A stretch of 64,000 nucleotides of DNA from assembly GCA_023525975.1 (NCBI GenBank), contig CM042042.1, positions 50,541,880 to 50,605,879 on the forward strand, read 5' to 3'. Of this stretch, positions 21,585 through 34,004 are shown one piece after another. Below the pieces are notes generated by a model. The model worked only from the letters and a program-made list of their open reading frames with translations. It did not search any database and was not told the DNA's origin. The stretch's first letter is position 1. Each line of letters opens with the position of its first letter. The DNA comes from Smallanthus sonchifolius (taxonomy: Eukaryota; Streptophyta; Magnoliopsida; Asterales; Asteraceae). Position numbers and translations under genes: made by a program.

Positions 21585-23345
21585 TGTTTTTTTTTCTATT
21601 TACATGTTAATGTCATTCAACCTAATTTTGATATATTAAAATTATGAAACTTATTTAAATCTATATAGAATTTTTTAAATGACTTTTATTACTTTAATTT
21701 GTCAAAATTTAATAAAAAAGTGCTATGTATGATAAGTTTTTGGTCATGCAAGTGATATGAATTCGTATTTAACGCGATCAAAAATTAATACTCTAGAGAA
21801 AAAAAAATGTTTGCATAGTCCTCATATATATGTAGGTTGATTTTACCTCTTGTAGTCGAATTTGTTATCATGTATATAGTATTTGATTTTGTACTTATAT
21901 TATATTTGTCTTCTGCCTTTTAATAGATAAAAATAATGTGCCAAAATTCACTTTACTATTTTTCTTGTAGTGGAAACTGTGCCAAAATTTGTATATCAAT
22001 TCGTCACATGTAAAACGGACCGATGATCATCCTTTTATACGTGGGAAACCGGCACAACGATGTATTAAAACGTTGCAACTCTTAGTGAAAGAGTATGATA
22101 GTTAGTTGTTATAACCGTAGACAGTTATTCAGTCACATCAACAAGAAAAAAACCCTAATTAGAAACTCTATCAGCGGTTAATTGTTGATGAGTTGCTTGT
22201 CGGTGGTAACTTGGCAACTTATCAATGATAATAAATCCATAATGACAATCAATTTTCATGCAACTTTTCATCAATCAAGCGATTATAAAAGCATTGAAGT
22301 AACTTCCATGGGCTTCTCATAAATCCCCGTTAGGCGCGAATCGCTTTGGCCTGGGGACGAATCCCATGATTCCTATGTGTCAGAAATCACAATAGTCTCG
22401 ATCAAATGTGTACTTCATATCTTCTAACTTGTGTCGATATTTATTATAATTTCTCGTTGTTGTTAAATGAATCAAACTAAACTAAAAATAATCTTGATAA
22501 ACTAAGAACACCAACGATCATTTTCTAGTGTTTAAATTTTAGATAGACAAAGAAAGTGTAACATTAACTTCAAATACATCGAAAGCAATGTTTTCCTTCC
22601 CGACACACACGTTACTTGACATGTGCCGTTTGACACTTGTTTCTTCATTGTCCACGGATAGACACAATTCAATTAAGGTAGTAGCAATTTACCTTCTTTT
22701 TCACAACTTGACCAATAACACCCTCAATTTTTATAAACTTTAAATAATAATACAATAATATTTATTTACAATTAAGTTTATTTTTCCAGAAAAAAAACAT
22801 TTCTTTATACCATAAAATATTCTATATATCTATGACAATCAATAACTATATAATATCCATCTAGAATATTATAACTTTTTTTTGTCTAGATGTGAGCTTT
22901 CATGTGATTTTCCCTTTTATGTGTTGTATATATTTTATTATGGAAGGGTATTTTAGTCATTTCACATACACTTAACTGAAAAACTTAACTGGCATCCACT
23001 TCAGGGGCCAAATGTGTTACAATCGTGCAAACTATTAGGCCAAAACCATAATTTGACCAAACCACAGGGCCATCTGTGTAATTAATTCTTAATTTTTTGT
23101 TTACCTTGAATGAATTAGATTTTGGATTTAATACTTTATGATTTTAATTTAGATAAATGGGTTAAACGGGTCAGGTTCGGGTTGACCTGAATTTAAGTGT
23201 ATCCAGATTAGGGTTGAAATTTTTTACACGAATAAAAATATAGGTCGGGTTGCATAATTCAACCTGTTAACTCGCAACCCGACACGATTGACACCCCTAA
23301 ACAATGGTAATGAAGCTTAATTGCTCTGATGTTACTAACAAAAAC
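21585..23345. other. Intergenic, no gene recognised
   Basis: AT-rich. About 22944-23090 resembles one arm of the foldback element at 27754-28126 (GGGTATTTTAGTCATTTCAC near one end, TGTGTAATTAATT at the other), so it is probably a partial relative. Nothing else can be named. Confidence 0.5.
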
Positions 23346-23699
23346 AAACTATCATACCATGGATATTACAGAAGTTCTGAAAAACAACATTCTATCAAAA
23401 ACCTCTTCATCTCCCTCCCACATACATATACAATAACAGCTAAACAAAGCTAATAGTTTTTCCAGAGGACTAAACAACAAAATTTCTACCAATATGCAAA
23501 TCGGATTGGATTCGTCGATTTCAGCTGTGCTTTAAGATGGTACTTGAGCTCTTTGGACAAGATAGAACCTCATCTTGGCTGGTTTGCAAAAACATACAAC
23601 AAAATTTCCAACAACCAGACAAGGTAAACTCGAACATTAACACTTGTCTTTAACCCGTATTACTAAATTTGTTGACCTGAGATTTTGCACTTAACAAAC

Positions 23700-25632
23700 C
23701 TAAGTTTGATAAAGAAGTACCCCGATTAGTGGAATGATTAGAATGAGGAGTACTAAGAGAATGTCTTTTGTCTTAAGCTGTCTTGCATCAATGTCTCTTG
23801 CAGCCTCGGTAGAGTCGGTTACAGTTTCCTTGCATGCCGTCTCTACCTAAAAGTTAAAAATTTACCGCGTTTAAGTAATTGAAAAAGTTACTAACAGAAA
23901 GCGATTAATAAGCTACCTCATGATTGGTTGATAAGGCTTCTTTGTTTTCTGTAGTGAAATCATTACTGCTGGCTTTATCACCATGGCTAACTTTTACATC
24001 AGGATCTTTATCTGTTTTCTTCAAGCAATTTACCAAGATTTTGTTTTCTTGTTTCAAGGAAGATATCTGAATGCATACAGAAAGCCAATAAGACACTAAA
24101 ACTTGAAAAATAAAAAATAAAAAAGTTAATAATATTCAATGATATATCTATTGCATCAAATCAAAAACCTGCTTATGGAGGCGTTCTCTTTCAAGTTTCA
24201 TCTGTATAATCAGATCTGTAATAAATTTGCTACAAAGAGTTATGTCCTTAGCAGACGCCTTCTTGGTTTCCCCCATTTGATGCAAAGATGTTTCCAAGCT
24301 TTTAACCTTGCCATTAACAAACTTAAGTTCTTTCTTGAGTTCAGCATTTGCCTCTGACAACGAAATACACCTGTCCTCCATGCTATCAGTCTGAATTTCA
24401 GCTTGTGTAACTTTTGTTTTCAGGTCATCAATTACATTACCCATGTCTTTAATTGTAGAAAGAAACATGCTTTTCTCCTCATCACTAGCTTCACAACATG
24501 CTTCTGCATGTTGTAGCTTAACTCTAACATCACACAGCTCCTTTTCAAGTAAAACCACTTTTTCACAGGTATCCTTGAGTTCCCGACACTTGTCTTCATA
24601 ATTCAGAACCCTGTATTCTGCTTCTATAATATGTTCTCTCAAATCTCTAATCGTGTTTTCCCTTTCCACGATCCCTTTTGAAGATTCTTTCGCTTCTGTA
24701 AGGCGTTCTTTAAGTTTCAGTAACTCATTTTTCAATGCCGCTTCTCGCTGAATTGAACCTTTGAGATTGAACTGTAACATTTTGATTTTACTTATTAATT
24801 CTTTGGAGGTTTCCATTAGCAGTTCAGACGCGTGGTCTGTTTCATAGAACTTTTCTAAGGTCGTTTCAGCTTCCTCTTCAGCATAAACTACATCTTGTTC
24901 TAACATCCGGAGCCTCATCGTCAAAGTTTCTTCAACTTGAGTCAAATCACTCGCCCTTTTTTCCAAATCTAGTTCTCTCTCCAAAGATTTCGCAAGCATC
25001 CTTAAAACATGTCTCTGCTGTTCCACAGTTTTCATGTTCATTTTCATTTTCTCCTCGAGTTCTAGAACATCACTGCTGTTTAACAGCTCTGTATAGTTAT
25101 CGTCTCCAGAAAATCTTAACAAGTTTTTTTCAAAGTTGGCAGATCGAATTTTTATTTCTAAAACCTGCTCCAGTGATTGCTCCAATGATCTTTCAGAATC
25201 AAGCAACATTTCTTCCATCCCAATTACCGGTTCTCCCAAGTGTTTTCTTGAACATAAAAACTCCCTTACATTTTTTTTCTGAATCTGAAGATCAGATATG
25301 AGTGTCTCTAGTATTCTCGTCTCTGAATATAAAAAACCACATAAAAGGTCATATTCTACTGTCTTGGTAACTAAATCAGGATCCATGTCAGACACAAAAG
25401 CCTCAAAGTCACTCTCCATGGTTTCCACATGCATTGAGAGTAAGTTCAAGTTGGTCAGTTTCTCACAAATACACGCTATATCCAGCTCAAATCTTGTTAT
25501 AATCTCTCCAGTACTTTCTGAGTCTCGAGAAGTCTTTATAGATATGCTACTTCTATTGATATCTGATTCTGACCCACCAGAATGAAGAGATACTGGAGGG
25601 AAAGATGCATCATAACTGGTGGCAGCATCCAT
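23700..25632 (-). CDS. WIT: WPP domain-interacting tail-anchored protein (WIT-like), copy A
   Basis: Coding exons are 24169-25632, 23917-24066 and 23700-23846, joined at GT-AG sites in phase 0 (CAG|GTTTTT, CATTCAG|ATA, GAG|GTAGCT, TTTTAG|GTA). The protein is 586 residues. The first 60 are variable; TGEIITRFELDIACICEKL then starts the conserved part. Most of it is coiled coil with heptad-like Leu and Glu/Lys up to about residue 535. The last 22 residues are a hydrophobic segment, KDILLVLLILIIPL then IGVLLYQT, which is a C-terminal tail anchor. WIT1/WIT2 of Arabidopsis (about 700 and 630 residues) sit in the outer nuclear membrane. They bind WPP-domain RanGAP and, with WIP proteins, nuclear-movement myosin. 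The start ATG follows a 5' UTR intron. Family call is firm; WIT1 versus WIT2 is not resolved. Confidence 0.9.
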
Positions 25633-25665
25633 CTTAACGGTCCAGCAGCAAGTTCAATCAAGAAC

Positions 25666-26681
25666 CTGAAAAGAAGGGGAGGGAGGATATAATGCTTCTT
25701 ACCAAAAATAAATATCACAATGATGATTGGATTTTGCATCCAATCAATTATTAGAGCAATGCATAAGGGAGATAAAGGATTTTGTGGGTCACTCCCACTA
25801 ACCATCCTATAGATTACACTCCAAAAGATATAAGATAACGAACATAAATATCCCAAGGGCTCAGCATCAATTCATGACCCTTGTCAAATTTATTCTAATG
25901 GAATTCATGTATCTGGGGTTTCTGTGGACTTCAGGTATAACATATTATTTGTCATTTTCTTATATTTATATGAAAGATGCTTATACTATATTATGCTCTT
26001 TAAGTAGTAAAACTTTACGAACTGGTCTCTTGAATCACTATCTGCAGAATACATTTGCTGTCAGTTACCAAACATAGCACATATGTAGATGCCTCTTATT
26101 TCATCTCTCTCGATCACTGTCACTAGTTTCAAATTTCAATCCAAATTGTTTTCCAACTTCACGATTTTCAGTTCATAAATATTGTTAACCACATTAAATA
26201 TCATCCTAAAAAGGATATTAACTGTATTAACTTTAAAAAAAATACAAACCAATCTTAGATCTCAAAAGTAATTGTAGTTCTTTAGGGGAACAGAAATACT
26301 TAAGCACCTAAAAACCTAAACCAACTAAATGACACTTTATAGTTTATAATCACCAAATTTTTCAGAAGAATGCGCATCTTAAACTCTTCTAAAATCACCA
26401 AACGACAGTTAATAAACCCTAAATTAACGAAAAAACTAGGAAAATCGAAGTTCGAGTTCTTTTTTGTTTGAACAGAAGAAATTCCTCAATCATGAGATAT
26501 ATATCAAGATTACGACAGTACAAACAGAATTCATTTCACAATCTTCATCTCTAACCCTAAGTAAAGTTCTGAATGATTAAACAACGCCCTAAATTCGGTA
26601 AAATCTGATAGAACACATCGAATTAGGAAGAAACTGTAAACGAAAATCTGAAATTCGTTAAATTAGTTTTAAATCTCATAC
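25666..26681 (-). other. 5' UTR intron of WIT copy A
   Basis: On the minus strand GGATCAG|GTATGAG opens the intron and CTTTTCAG|GTTCTTG closes it, leaving about 33 leader bases before the ATG at 25632. Copy B has an intron at the same place, so the call is supported by both. The first exon should begin somewhere in 26690-26850; I see no sure TATA box. Confidence 0.7.
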
Positions 26682-26890
26682 CTGATCCAGAAATTTATTC
26701 GGTTAACGAAGAACGATCAATTTGGCGTGATGATATGCAGTTGCGATTCACTCCTCTCTCTGTTATCATTCACTGTCATCTTAAAAAGTTAAAAACCCAC
26801 CACTCCCCCACTTTTCGCAATATTTACGTAAATTACCTTATACTTTTACTAAAATACATAACAGTCCCTGAACCTTATATAGAAGTTAAA

Positions 26891-27325
26891 TCTATATCTA
26901 TGTATATATATCTAGGGGCATGTTTTTTTGAGAACCAACTATATGTTGAGAACCGAAAGAACCGCACAAAACATGTACATATCGCTTTAGTGAAAAAAGT
27001 AAAATTCAGCAACAATGTTTTATTTATCTCTTCCCACTCTTAGTTTGAGTTTATCTCCTCTCTCCTGAATTTTTTTAAGAAAAGTATAAAAATATGCATA
27101 TATGCATTCATTTGTGCCTATAGTGTGAGTGCATATATGCATTTAAAAAAACGACTATAAATTCGAGGTCTTTTAAAACCAAACCTTAAACATATTGAAA
27201 TGTACATGAATTCTAGTCAATTTATATTATAAATAGAGGAAGAGTTAATGCGGTTCTCACGGTTCTTAACATATTGTTGGTTCTCAAAAGAACATACCCG
27301 TATATATCTATATCTATATCTATAC
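26891..27325. mobile_element. Foldback MITE-like element, about 435 bp
   Basis: The arms are 26891-26965 and 27245-27325. Read inward both go TATATCTA..., then GGGCATGTT, TTGAGAACCAAC, ATATGTT and AGAACCG. Identity between arms is about 80% by eye. The interior is AT-rich. The outer ends merge into TATCTA microsatellite, so exact ends and target duplication are uncertain. Confidence 0.65.
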
Positions 27326-27753
27326 TATATAATAAATACATATTTTTCATGCCACGTGTCGCCTTCATATTTATTATCATCATTTTTTCCCGCTTCTCTC
27401 TCTTATTAAATACACCTATATTTTTTAATAATAATATAATTTTAAATAAAATACAAATTTTACTAATAAAACACATTTATTTTAAATTATCCAATATTAT
27501 AAGAAACTTTAAAATCTAATTATGTAAATTTTATTTTCAATCAAATAGTAAACGAATATCAAATTACATCAAATAGTAATTAACGTATTTTCGAAACCCA
27601 ATTATATATTAAATTTTACATATTTTAAATTTTGTTTTCTATCCTTAGTATATGTAATACATTTTTATACATATAAAATATATACATGAAGATTTAACAA
27701 TTTTATGTATTGATATTTTTCAACCCATGTGTAGTATACGGGTTCTAAACTAG

Positions 27754-28126
27754 TAGTTAATTACACATATTAGTCTGTATGGTTTGCGGAAAGTAACAAC
27801 TTTGGGTATTAAAGGTTTAAAGTAACATGTTTGGATTTTATGCTTTCAACTTGTAACCTGTTTGGGTATTAAGGCTAACTTTAATTAATTTTTCTATTAA
27901 GTTTGGGGTGAAATGACTAAAATACCCTTTTGTGGAATGTAACAAGTACAAGGGTATTTTGGTCATTTCACTCCAAGTTAATAGAAAAGTTAACACAAGT
28001 TAGCCTTAATAGTTAATAGCCAAACTTGTTACAAAACGGAAAACATAAAACTCAAACCTGTTACTTTAAACCCTTACTAACCAAACATGTTACTTTTCGT
28101 AAACCAACGCATCTTTGTAATTAACT
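27754..28126. mobile_element. Long-palindrome foldback element, 373 bp
   Basis: The whole segment is an imperfect inverted repeat: AGTTAATTAC at the left end, GTAATTAACT at the right. The arms of about 180 bases carry AAAGTAACATGTTTGG, GGTTTAAAGTAACA and GGGTATTTTGGTCATTTCA on the proper strands. CTAG flanks both ends (27750-27753 and 28127-28130). As RNA it would make a long hairpin. It lies 190 bases past the stop of WIT copy B. Confidence 0.8.
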
Positions 28127-28314
28127 CTAGAATTTATTTTCAACAGTACAGTATCAGGTAATGAGATTAACAAATTCTTACAACATCATTCTTTATTTGA
28201 AAACCACAAACACAAATGGATCATAAGTTCTTGCCTACTAATTTTCAAGAAAAATGTGAAGGTTTTGATCATTACATTCATATATACATGGCTTGAAAGT
28301 TGAAACTAATTTTC

Positions 28315-30466
28315 TCAATGAAATCTCGGGATAGCGTAATAATCATCCGCCACGCTTGCCACGCCTGTCACACCCACCATCATCACCACCACTGATTCGA
28401 TGTTTTCGAAACTGTTTGTCCGGGATCTGTTTTGTTTTAGCTTGATTTTAGTATCCCTGAGCTTTTTCTCAAGCAAAACCACCTTCTCTGATGAGTTCTT
28501 GAGCTCGTTACTAGTCTTTGTTAGCGACTTAAGTTTAGCTTCAGCGTACTCAGCCTTGCGTTCTGCCTCAACTACCCGTTCTTTCAAATCTTTTACTGTT
28601 TTATCCGTTTCCATGTTTGCTTTGCGACCCGCTAGCTCAGCAGTTTCTTGTTTTTCAAAGCCCGGTTTTTTAGGATCGGGTTGTAACATCTTGATCTTGC
28701 CCAATAAATCTTTTGAGATTCCCATTAGGATATCAGATGAGTGATCAGATTCATATAACTTTTCCAAGGTGATTTCGGTTTCTTCTTCGGCTAAAAGAAC
28801 TTCTTGTTCTGAAGCATGCAGCCTCAAGGTCAAAGCTTCTTCGATTTGAGTTGACTCGGACACCAGCTTCTCGAACTCTATTTCTCTTTCCAAAGATTTC
28901 TCAAGCATCCTTAATATATGTCTCTGGTGTTCCATAGTATGCAAGTTCATTTTGTCTTTCAGTTCAGGAAGATCATTGGTGCATGTGGCCTCTGAATCAT
29001 TGTCTTTACCTGAAAACATATCAAGAAAATGAATTTTTTTTATCACATATGGTAGAAGAGGCAAGGGCTTCACGTACGTGAGGCGTTGCTCTATGTACAA
29101 CCAAACGAGCTACACATATCTCATCTTTTTTACTTATCAGCCTTTTTATCAAGTAAAAAATTCATAATCTCACCATCCTTTTGATTGTTATTACATATCA
29201 ACCTCCTACAAACCTTAATTTTGACCAGATTTGACCCATATGTGCATGAAGCACTGCCTCAAGGCCTTGAGGCGTTTCTCAACCGCCTCGCGCCTCAAAC
29301 ACGGTTTTTTAAACCAAGCTAATTACTTAAGTTGATCTCAGAGACCAAACCCAGGAAAGGTTAGTTTGAACACCAATGGAGTGTTCAGATGTGTGTTTTA
29401 TAAGTGATTATGAGATAATAAATAATTAGACTTAGAAAACCAATGGAGTAATTGGATGCGCGCTTTAAAGGTGATTGTGATATTAAATAATTAGATTCAG
29501 ATAATATAAAACTGGATATAGAAGATAGTATTTGGATGTATTTCTGCTGTTTAAAGTTGTAGTTATCAGTGTTCCAATGTTTTGAGAAATTCTGATTAGC
29601 AGATAAGAAATTTTAATAAGCAATTCCATACAGCCCCTAAAGTCTATCAAGTTAGCTTAAAAGGTGTAAATACGTAATTTAGTTTTACACGTTAATAATC
29701 AATTTTCTTGCAGTCGGTATGAAACTGCTTCTAAATAATTACATACAGAAGCAGAATCTGTTTATCCAAACATTAAAAATAGATTATAACGACTTCGTCC
29801 CAAAAATCAGTTTCAAAAGTCAAATCCAAACACCCCCAAACAACAGATTATGATCTAGGCACATTAGATATGGTCTACACAAAAAGAATGTACAATAAAG
29901 ATCTTACGGGTTTCTCCTCCATAAAATTTTGCAACATTCTTCTCAAACATTGCAGCTCGCGCTTTTAATTCTAGGAGTTGATCCATTGAATGCTGCAATG
30001 ATTTTTCTGAATCGCGCAACATATCTTCCTGTTCCATTGAAGTATCTCCCAAATATTTGCTTGAAGATATAAACTCCTGCATATGAGTTTTGTCTGTCAG
30101 AAAATCAGATATGTGAGTTTCTAACACTTGCACCTCGGAATTCAGAAACCCTGAGAAAAGGTCAAACTCCAGTGCTTTGACTTCCAGATCGCTCAGATTT
30201 GGATTCATATCAGAAACAAAGGCCTCAAATTCACCCTCAATGGTTTCCATATGCATCAAGAGTAAGTTCAAGTTAGCCAACTTCTCACAAACACATGCCA
30301 TATCCAGCTCAAATCTTGTAACAACCTCTCCAACACTTTCTAATTCCTGAAATGTATCTGCAACAGAAGAAGTCCTTCTAGACATGGTTCTAAACTCGGA
30401 TTCTGGTCTACACGAATAGACCGATGCAGCAGCCGAAGATGGCTCATAACCAAAGTGCATATCCAT
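28315..30466 (-). CDS. WIT: WIT-like protein, copy B, short and without the usual tail
   Basis: Exons are 29908-30466 and 28315-29009, joined in phase 1 (ACCC|GTAAGAT and TTTTCAG|GTAAAG), giving 417 residues. It is clearly a paralogue of copy A. VGEVVTRFELDMACVCEKLANLN parallels its start (written here in two parts: VGEVVTRFELDM, ACVCEKLANLN), and HQRHILRMLEKSLEREIEFE parallels its coiled coil. The intron is absent from copy A, where the same region is one exon. Homology ends near KLRDTKIKLKQ, where copy A goes on for about 200 residues to a tail anchor. Here only some 25 residues follow, including a Val/Met/Gly-rich stretch VVVMMVGVTGVASVA before DDYYAIPRFH. That stretch is short for a membrane anchor. 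It may be a truncated, soluble or differently placed form, or a gene in decay. The frame is fully open. Confidence 0.8.
29010..29907 (-). other. Intron of WIT copy B
   Basis: 898 bases, GTAAGATC...ATGTTTTCAG. No nested gene seen. It includes a GC-rich patch near 29255-29305 with repeated GAGGCG/CGCCTC words that could pair. Confidence 0.7.
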
Positions 30467-30494
30467 CTTGAGCTGTAAGCAATCAATTCAACAC

Positions 30495-31068
30495 CTGAAA
30501 GGCCAAACTTGTTATTTCCATGCTAGCAATTTGACCGGTGACAGTCCGGTTTTCACTTTTATGCAGTCCCAACAGCATAATCATCATAAACTTACACTTG
30601 ATTCCCGCTCATTTTCGCTTATACGTTTCTCCATTTCGTTTACAATCATCATTTTGAGGGGAATCGAGTGTAAATCTATGGTGATTATGTTACTAGGACT
30701 GCCGTTGACAACAAACGTAAAAGTTAGGGTTTCATCGGTTTGATACAGATTTTACATTGAATCATGAACTGATAAAAATTTAATGATAAATAATAAACAA
30801 TGCTCTCGTAATAATGTAGCAGCATCCTTTTCAATTTATTATCTGCAAAGTACTAGGGTTTCATCATCCAAAATCTAAAATTCAGCTCAATTTGGGGCAT
30901 AGAGAGACTTAAGCAGATAATAGCCACAAAACATAAACATGAAACAACACCAAAGATCGAAATTTTCAAACGAAATGAAGAAATTCAATCATGAAAGAAG
31001 AATGATTCTAGCAATAAATAAGAAAATCTGAATCATGCAATCGTGAAATGAATCAAGAATGGACGTAC
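30495..31068 (-). other. 5' UTR intron of WIT copy B
   Basis: TTTAG|GTACGTCC at 31068 and CTTTCAG|GTGTTG at 30495 on the minus strand. About 28 bases of leader follow before the ATG at 30466. Same position relative to the start codon as in copy A. Confidence 0.65.
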
Positions 31069-32465
31069 CTAAATCGGAAATTGATTGGATTATGAAATGC
31101 AGGATTGGCATTTTGGGATGACATGAATAATTTCAATCACTTGTTGGCGTTCACAGCCAAAGGCGCGTAACCGTTTCCTTTTCAACATTTACAGGGATAA
31201 CCTTCAGATTTTCTAAAACTTGCGATCTGAATGTAAGAAAATCAAAATTTGGACATGGTTATAACATTCGAAACTTTATATTGAAAATTGAAACCGTCGA
31301 TAACCTATGCGACGTGTTGATAATATCTGAAACTTTATATATATAAAAAAATAGAAACCGTTAAAATTATTCACATCGGAACGTTGATAACAATAGGTAC
31401 GTCGCACCTGGAAAATAACAAATAGTTAAAACTATTAATACTGATAAAAATAAGTACGTAGAAATTTGCATTTTGTAAAAATTATGTTTAAAAATCGGAG
31501 GATAAAGAGAAAAAGAAATTGTATAAAAATCGAAAACTCGAATAAGCTTTGACAGCTTGTATGTTTGTGCGTCATTGACTTGTAAATTACGACGTACAAT
31601 TCCGTTTAGAATGAAATTTACACCGAAACGTATATAAAAAAATCAAGTCGTAATGGTATGTTCTGGTTTTTTCTATATTGATGTGTTAAACATGCAAATG
31701 TTATAGTTCTAACATGTAACTCGAGAACACTTATGTGAAATCGTTCACCATTTTTCATTTTAGTCTAGTACCAATTTTAATCTATAAAAGGAAAATTCAT
31801 AACTTAAAGAAAAGACAAACCTAAAACTCTCCAACCGTCACCACCCATAACTCGCTAAGATGATGGTGCATGACTATCAACTCGTCTACTTGATTGAATA
31901 TTAAACAAAGGTGTAACAATAACGAGGGATCAAACAATTCTTACATGTAACTTGTCTACTTGTTTTTATGTGTAATATATGTATTCGACTCTCCAAAGAC
32001 AGAAATTTATGCATATTTTTGAAATGTGACACCGGTAAAAAGCTCGAGATCAACCCTTGATTCCACCTCAAACACAACATTTTCACTTGAAAATCAAACA
32101 TGTGACCCTCAAAATTAACCAATATTGGAAAAATAAATTTATCAAACTACATGAGGACTTAATTTGTAATATGCAATAAACTAATTGTAAATAAAATTAC
32201 CGTATAAAAATCCTAAAGACAAAAATTTTAAGTTAGCCTTTAAATGGTGATGTAGTGGTAAGAGTTTGATTCTTCTCTAGCAAAGGTATCATGTTTTCAC
32301 TGTTTCCTGACATAACCTCTTGAAACCCATCTAACCAACGCAAGCTGCTATTTACCTATAATTTTCATAATCATTTCTATTGATCTACATCATATTCCCC
32401 CCCAATATACGGAGATAAAAAAAGTTCAATTAAAATATATTTCTCCAAGTTAGGAACTTCTCTGC
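31069..32465. other. Promoter side of WIT copy B and intergenic sequence
   Basis: The first exon and promoter of copy B should lie in about 31069-31250. Beyond that is AT-rich DNA with no recognised gene. Near 32240-32275 a GATGTAGTGGTAAGAG segment recalls a pol III A box, but no B box follows. Confidence 0.45.
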
Positions 32466-33048
32466 TGTTGGATAACAATTTTAAACTTGAATTAGTTCCT
32501 TAGTTTTGATAATGATTAATTAAATGTGAAAATGTGACTTGAAATATTACTAGTTCTATAGTTCATCAGTGATGAGTATATGTTACATACATGTCCATAC
32601 ACACTTGATTAATCATCTTAAGTTATAATTCAACAAAGCCTAAAGTGTTAGAAGATTTATTTGAAGAAAATGATCAAGTAAATTACAACGCGGATATGTT
32701 GTGAATGAAGAGAGGTAAATCATTAACATAAAACAAGATCCTAATAAATTACAAGATAAATGATTTTTATAACTCAAAGCTTATCTTATAAAAATCATAT
32801 ACCAACTTGAAATTTAATCTAAATAGTTTCGAAAAGAGTTTTTGAAATTCAAAATCATCTTAGAAAGATCATGCTATTTAGATTAAGTCTTTCGTACAAT
32901 CCTACATAGAAGACATAACACATTCAAAGATGGATTAAGACAAAACCAAAGAAGAAAGCATAGTATGTGCTTTTGATTAAACAAAAGTAATCAACCCATT
33001 TTAGTGTATACTCTTTGATGAATTGAAAGAGTCAAACAAAGCTTTATC

Positions 33049-33232
33049 TAACTTGTTAAGATTGCCTGAATCTCTGGAAAGTATCCAACAAAAGTGGACA
33101 AGAATCAAAACACAAAACCAAAGTAATGGGGATTGAGCGTTAACTTGTTAAGATTGCCTGAATCTCTGGAAAGTATCCAACAAAAGTGGACAAGATTCAA
33201 AACACAAAACCAAAGTAATGGGGATTGAGCGT
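33049..33232. repeat. 92 bp tandem duplication
   Basis: Two adjacent copies, from TAACTTGTTAAGATTGCC to GGGGATTGAGCGT, with a 92-base period and only one or two differences, inside the probable LTR. Confidence 0.9.
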
Positions 33233-33532
33233 CCACAGTCGCTTGTGGAGAGAATCTCTCCTTGGTCTTGTGTTTTGGCCTATAGAAGGAATTCTTGTGC
33301 AAGCATTTATCTTAACCTCTTTTTCTCTAACTAATACACATACATATCAAAGCATATCTATCTTGATTCCATCATCTTTCAAGCATCAACCGAAGAAGAG
33401 ATTAAAGCTTAAAGAAGAGAAAAAAAAGTTGTACAACATCTTTTATCCATTCTTTTTGTGAGAAATTCACTAGTGTTGTTCTAGTTATTTGTTTGTAGAG
33501 TGATCATCATTTGTTGGTGACTTGTGAGGTGA

Positions 33533-33700
33533 ACACTATCTTGATATAGTGTTGTTTTGTATTTGAGTGTGCAAACACTATCTTAAAATAGTGTTGTGAG
33601 GTTTCACTATATTGATATAGTGAATGGTTGATAGTTGTAAAACATACTATCTTGACATAGTGTGTTAAAAAAGGTGTTCACTATCTTGGATTAATGAAAT
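33533..33700. repeat. Cluster of CACTAT...ATAGTG palindromes
   Basis: Four palindromes of the form CACTATCTTGATATAGTG (with small variation) and one half-copy occur in 170 bases, near the 3' end of the probable Copia LTR. Confidence 0.8.
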
Positions 33701-33721
33701 GTTGTATTGGTGATCCCTACA

Positions 33722-34004
33722 TTTTAGAGAAACGACTATTAGAGCAACTCTCGATCGGATGATCAGGGAGAGGACGTAGAGTGAATTAGTTAACATCCAC
33801 TTGAACCTCTATAAATCGGTTTTGCCATCTTTGTCCCTTAAACTCTTTACTTATTGCATATCTTTCATTTGAGTCATAAAAAGAGTTGAACAAACAATAT
33901 TAGCATTTAAAAAGAAAGGTAAATTTAGGCTTTACCCCCCCCCACCTTTCTAGTTTTCTTTAATTGGTGTTATACATTCAAACCAGTAGCTTTAGACATT
34001 GTTT
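33722..34004. other. Remnant between the Copia-type LTR and element F
   Basis: Starts with the primer-site-like ACTATTAGAGC. The rest is unassigned, with a run of about nine C at 33936-33945. Confidence 0.4.

Larger units (their letters stand above)
32466..33721 (+). mobile_element. Probable Copia-type LTR (solo or truncated)
   Basis: It starts TGTTGGATAAC and ends GATCCCTACA, and is followed 15 bases later by ACTATTAGAGC, which resembles the Met-tRNA primer site TGGTATTAGAGC. The next 280 bases show no gag before element F begins. Length (1256 bp) and ends suit a Copia LTR, but there is no second copy in the window to prove it. Confidence 0.45.

Noticed and set aside
32240..32275. SINE or tRNA-like head
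   Set aside because: An A-box-like GTAGTGGTAAGAG is present but no B box follows at the right distance.
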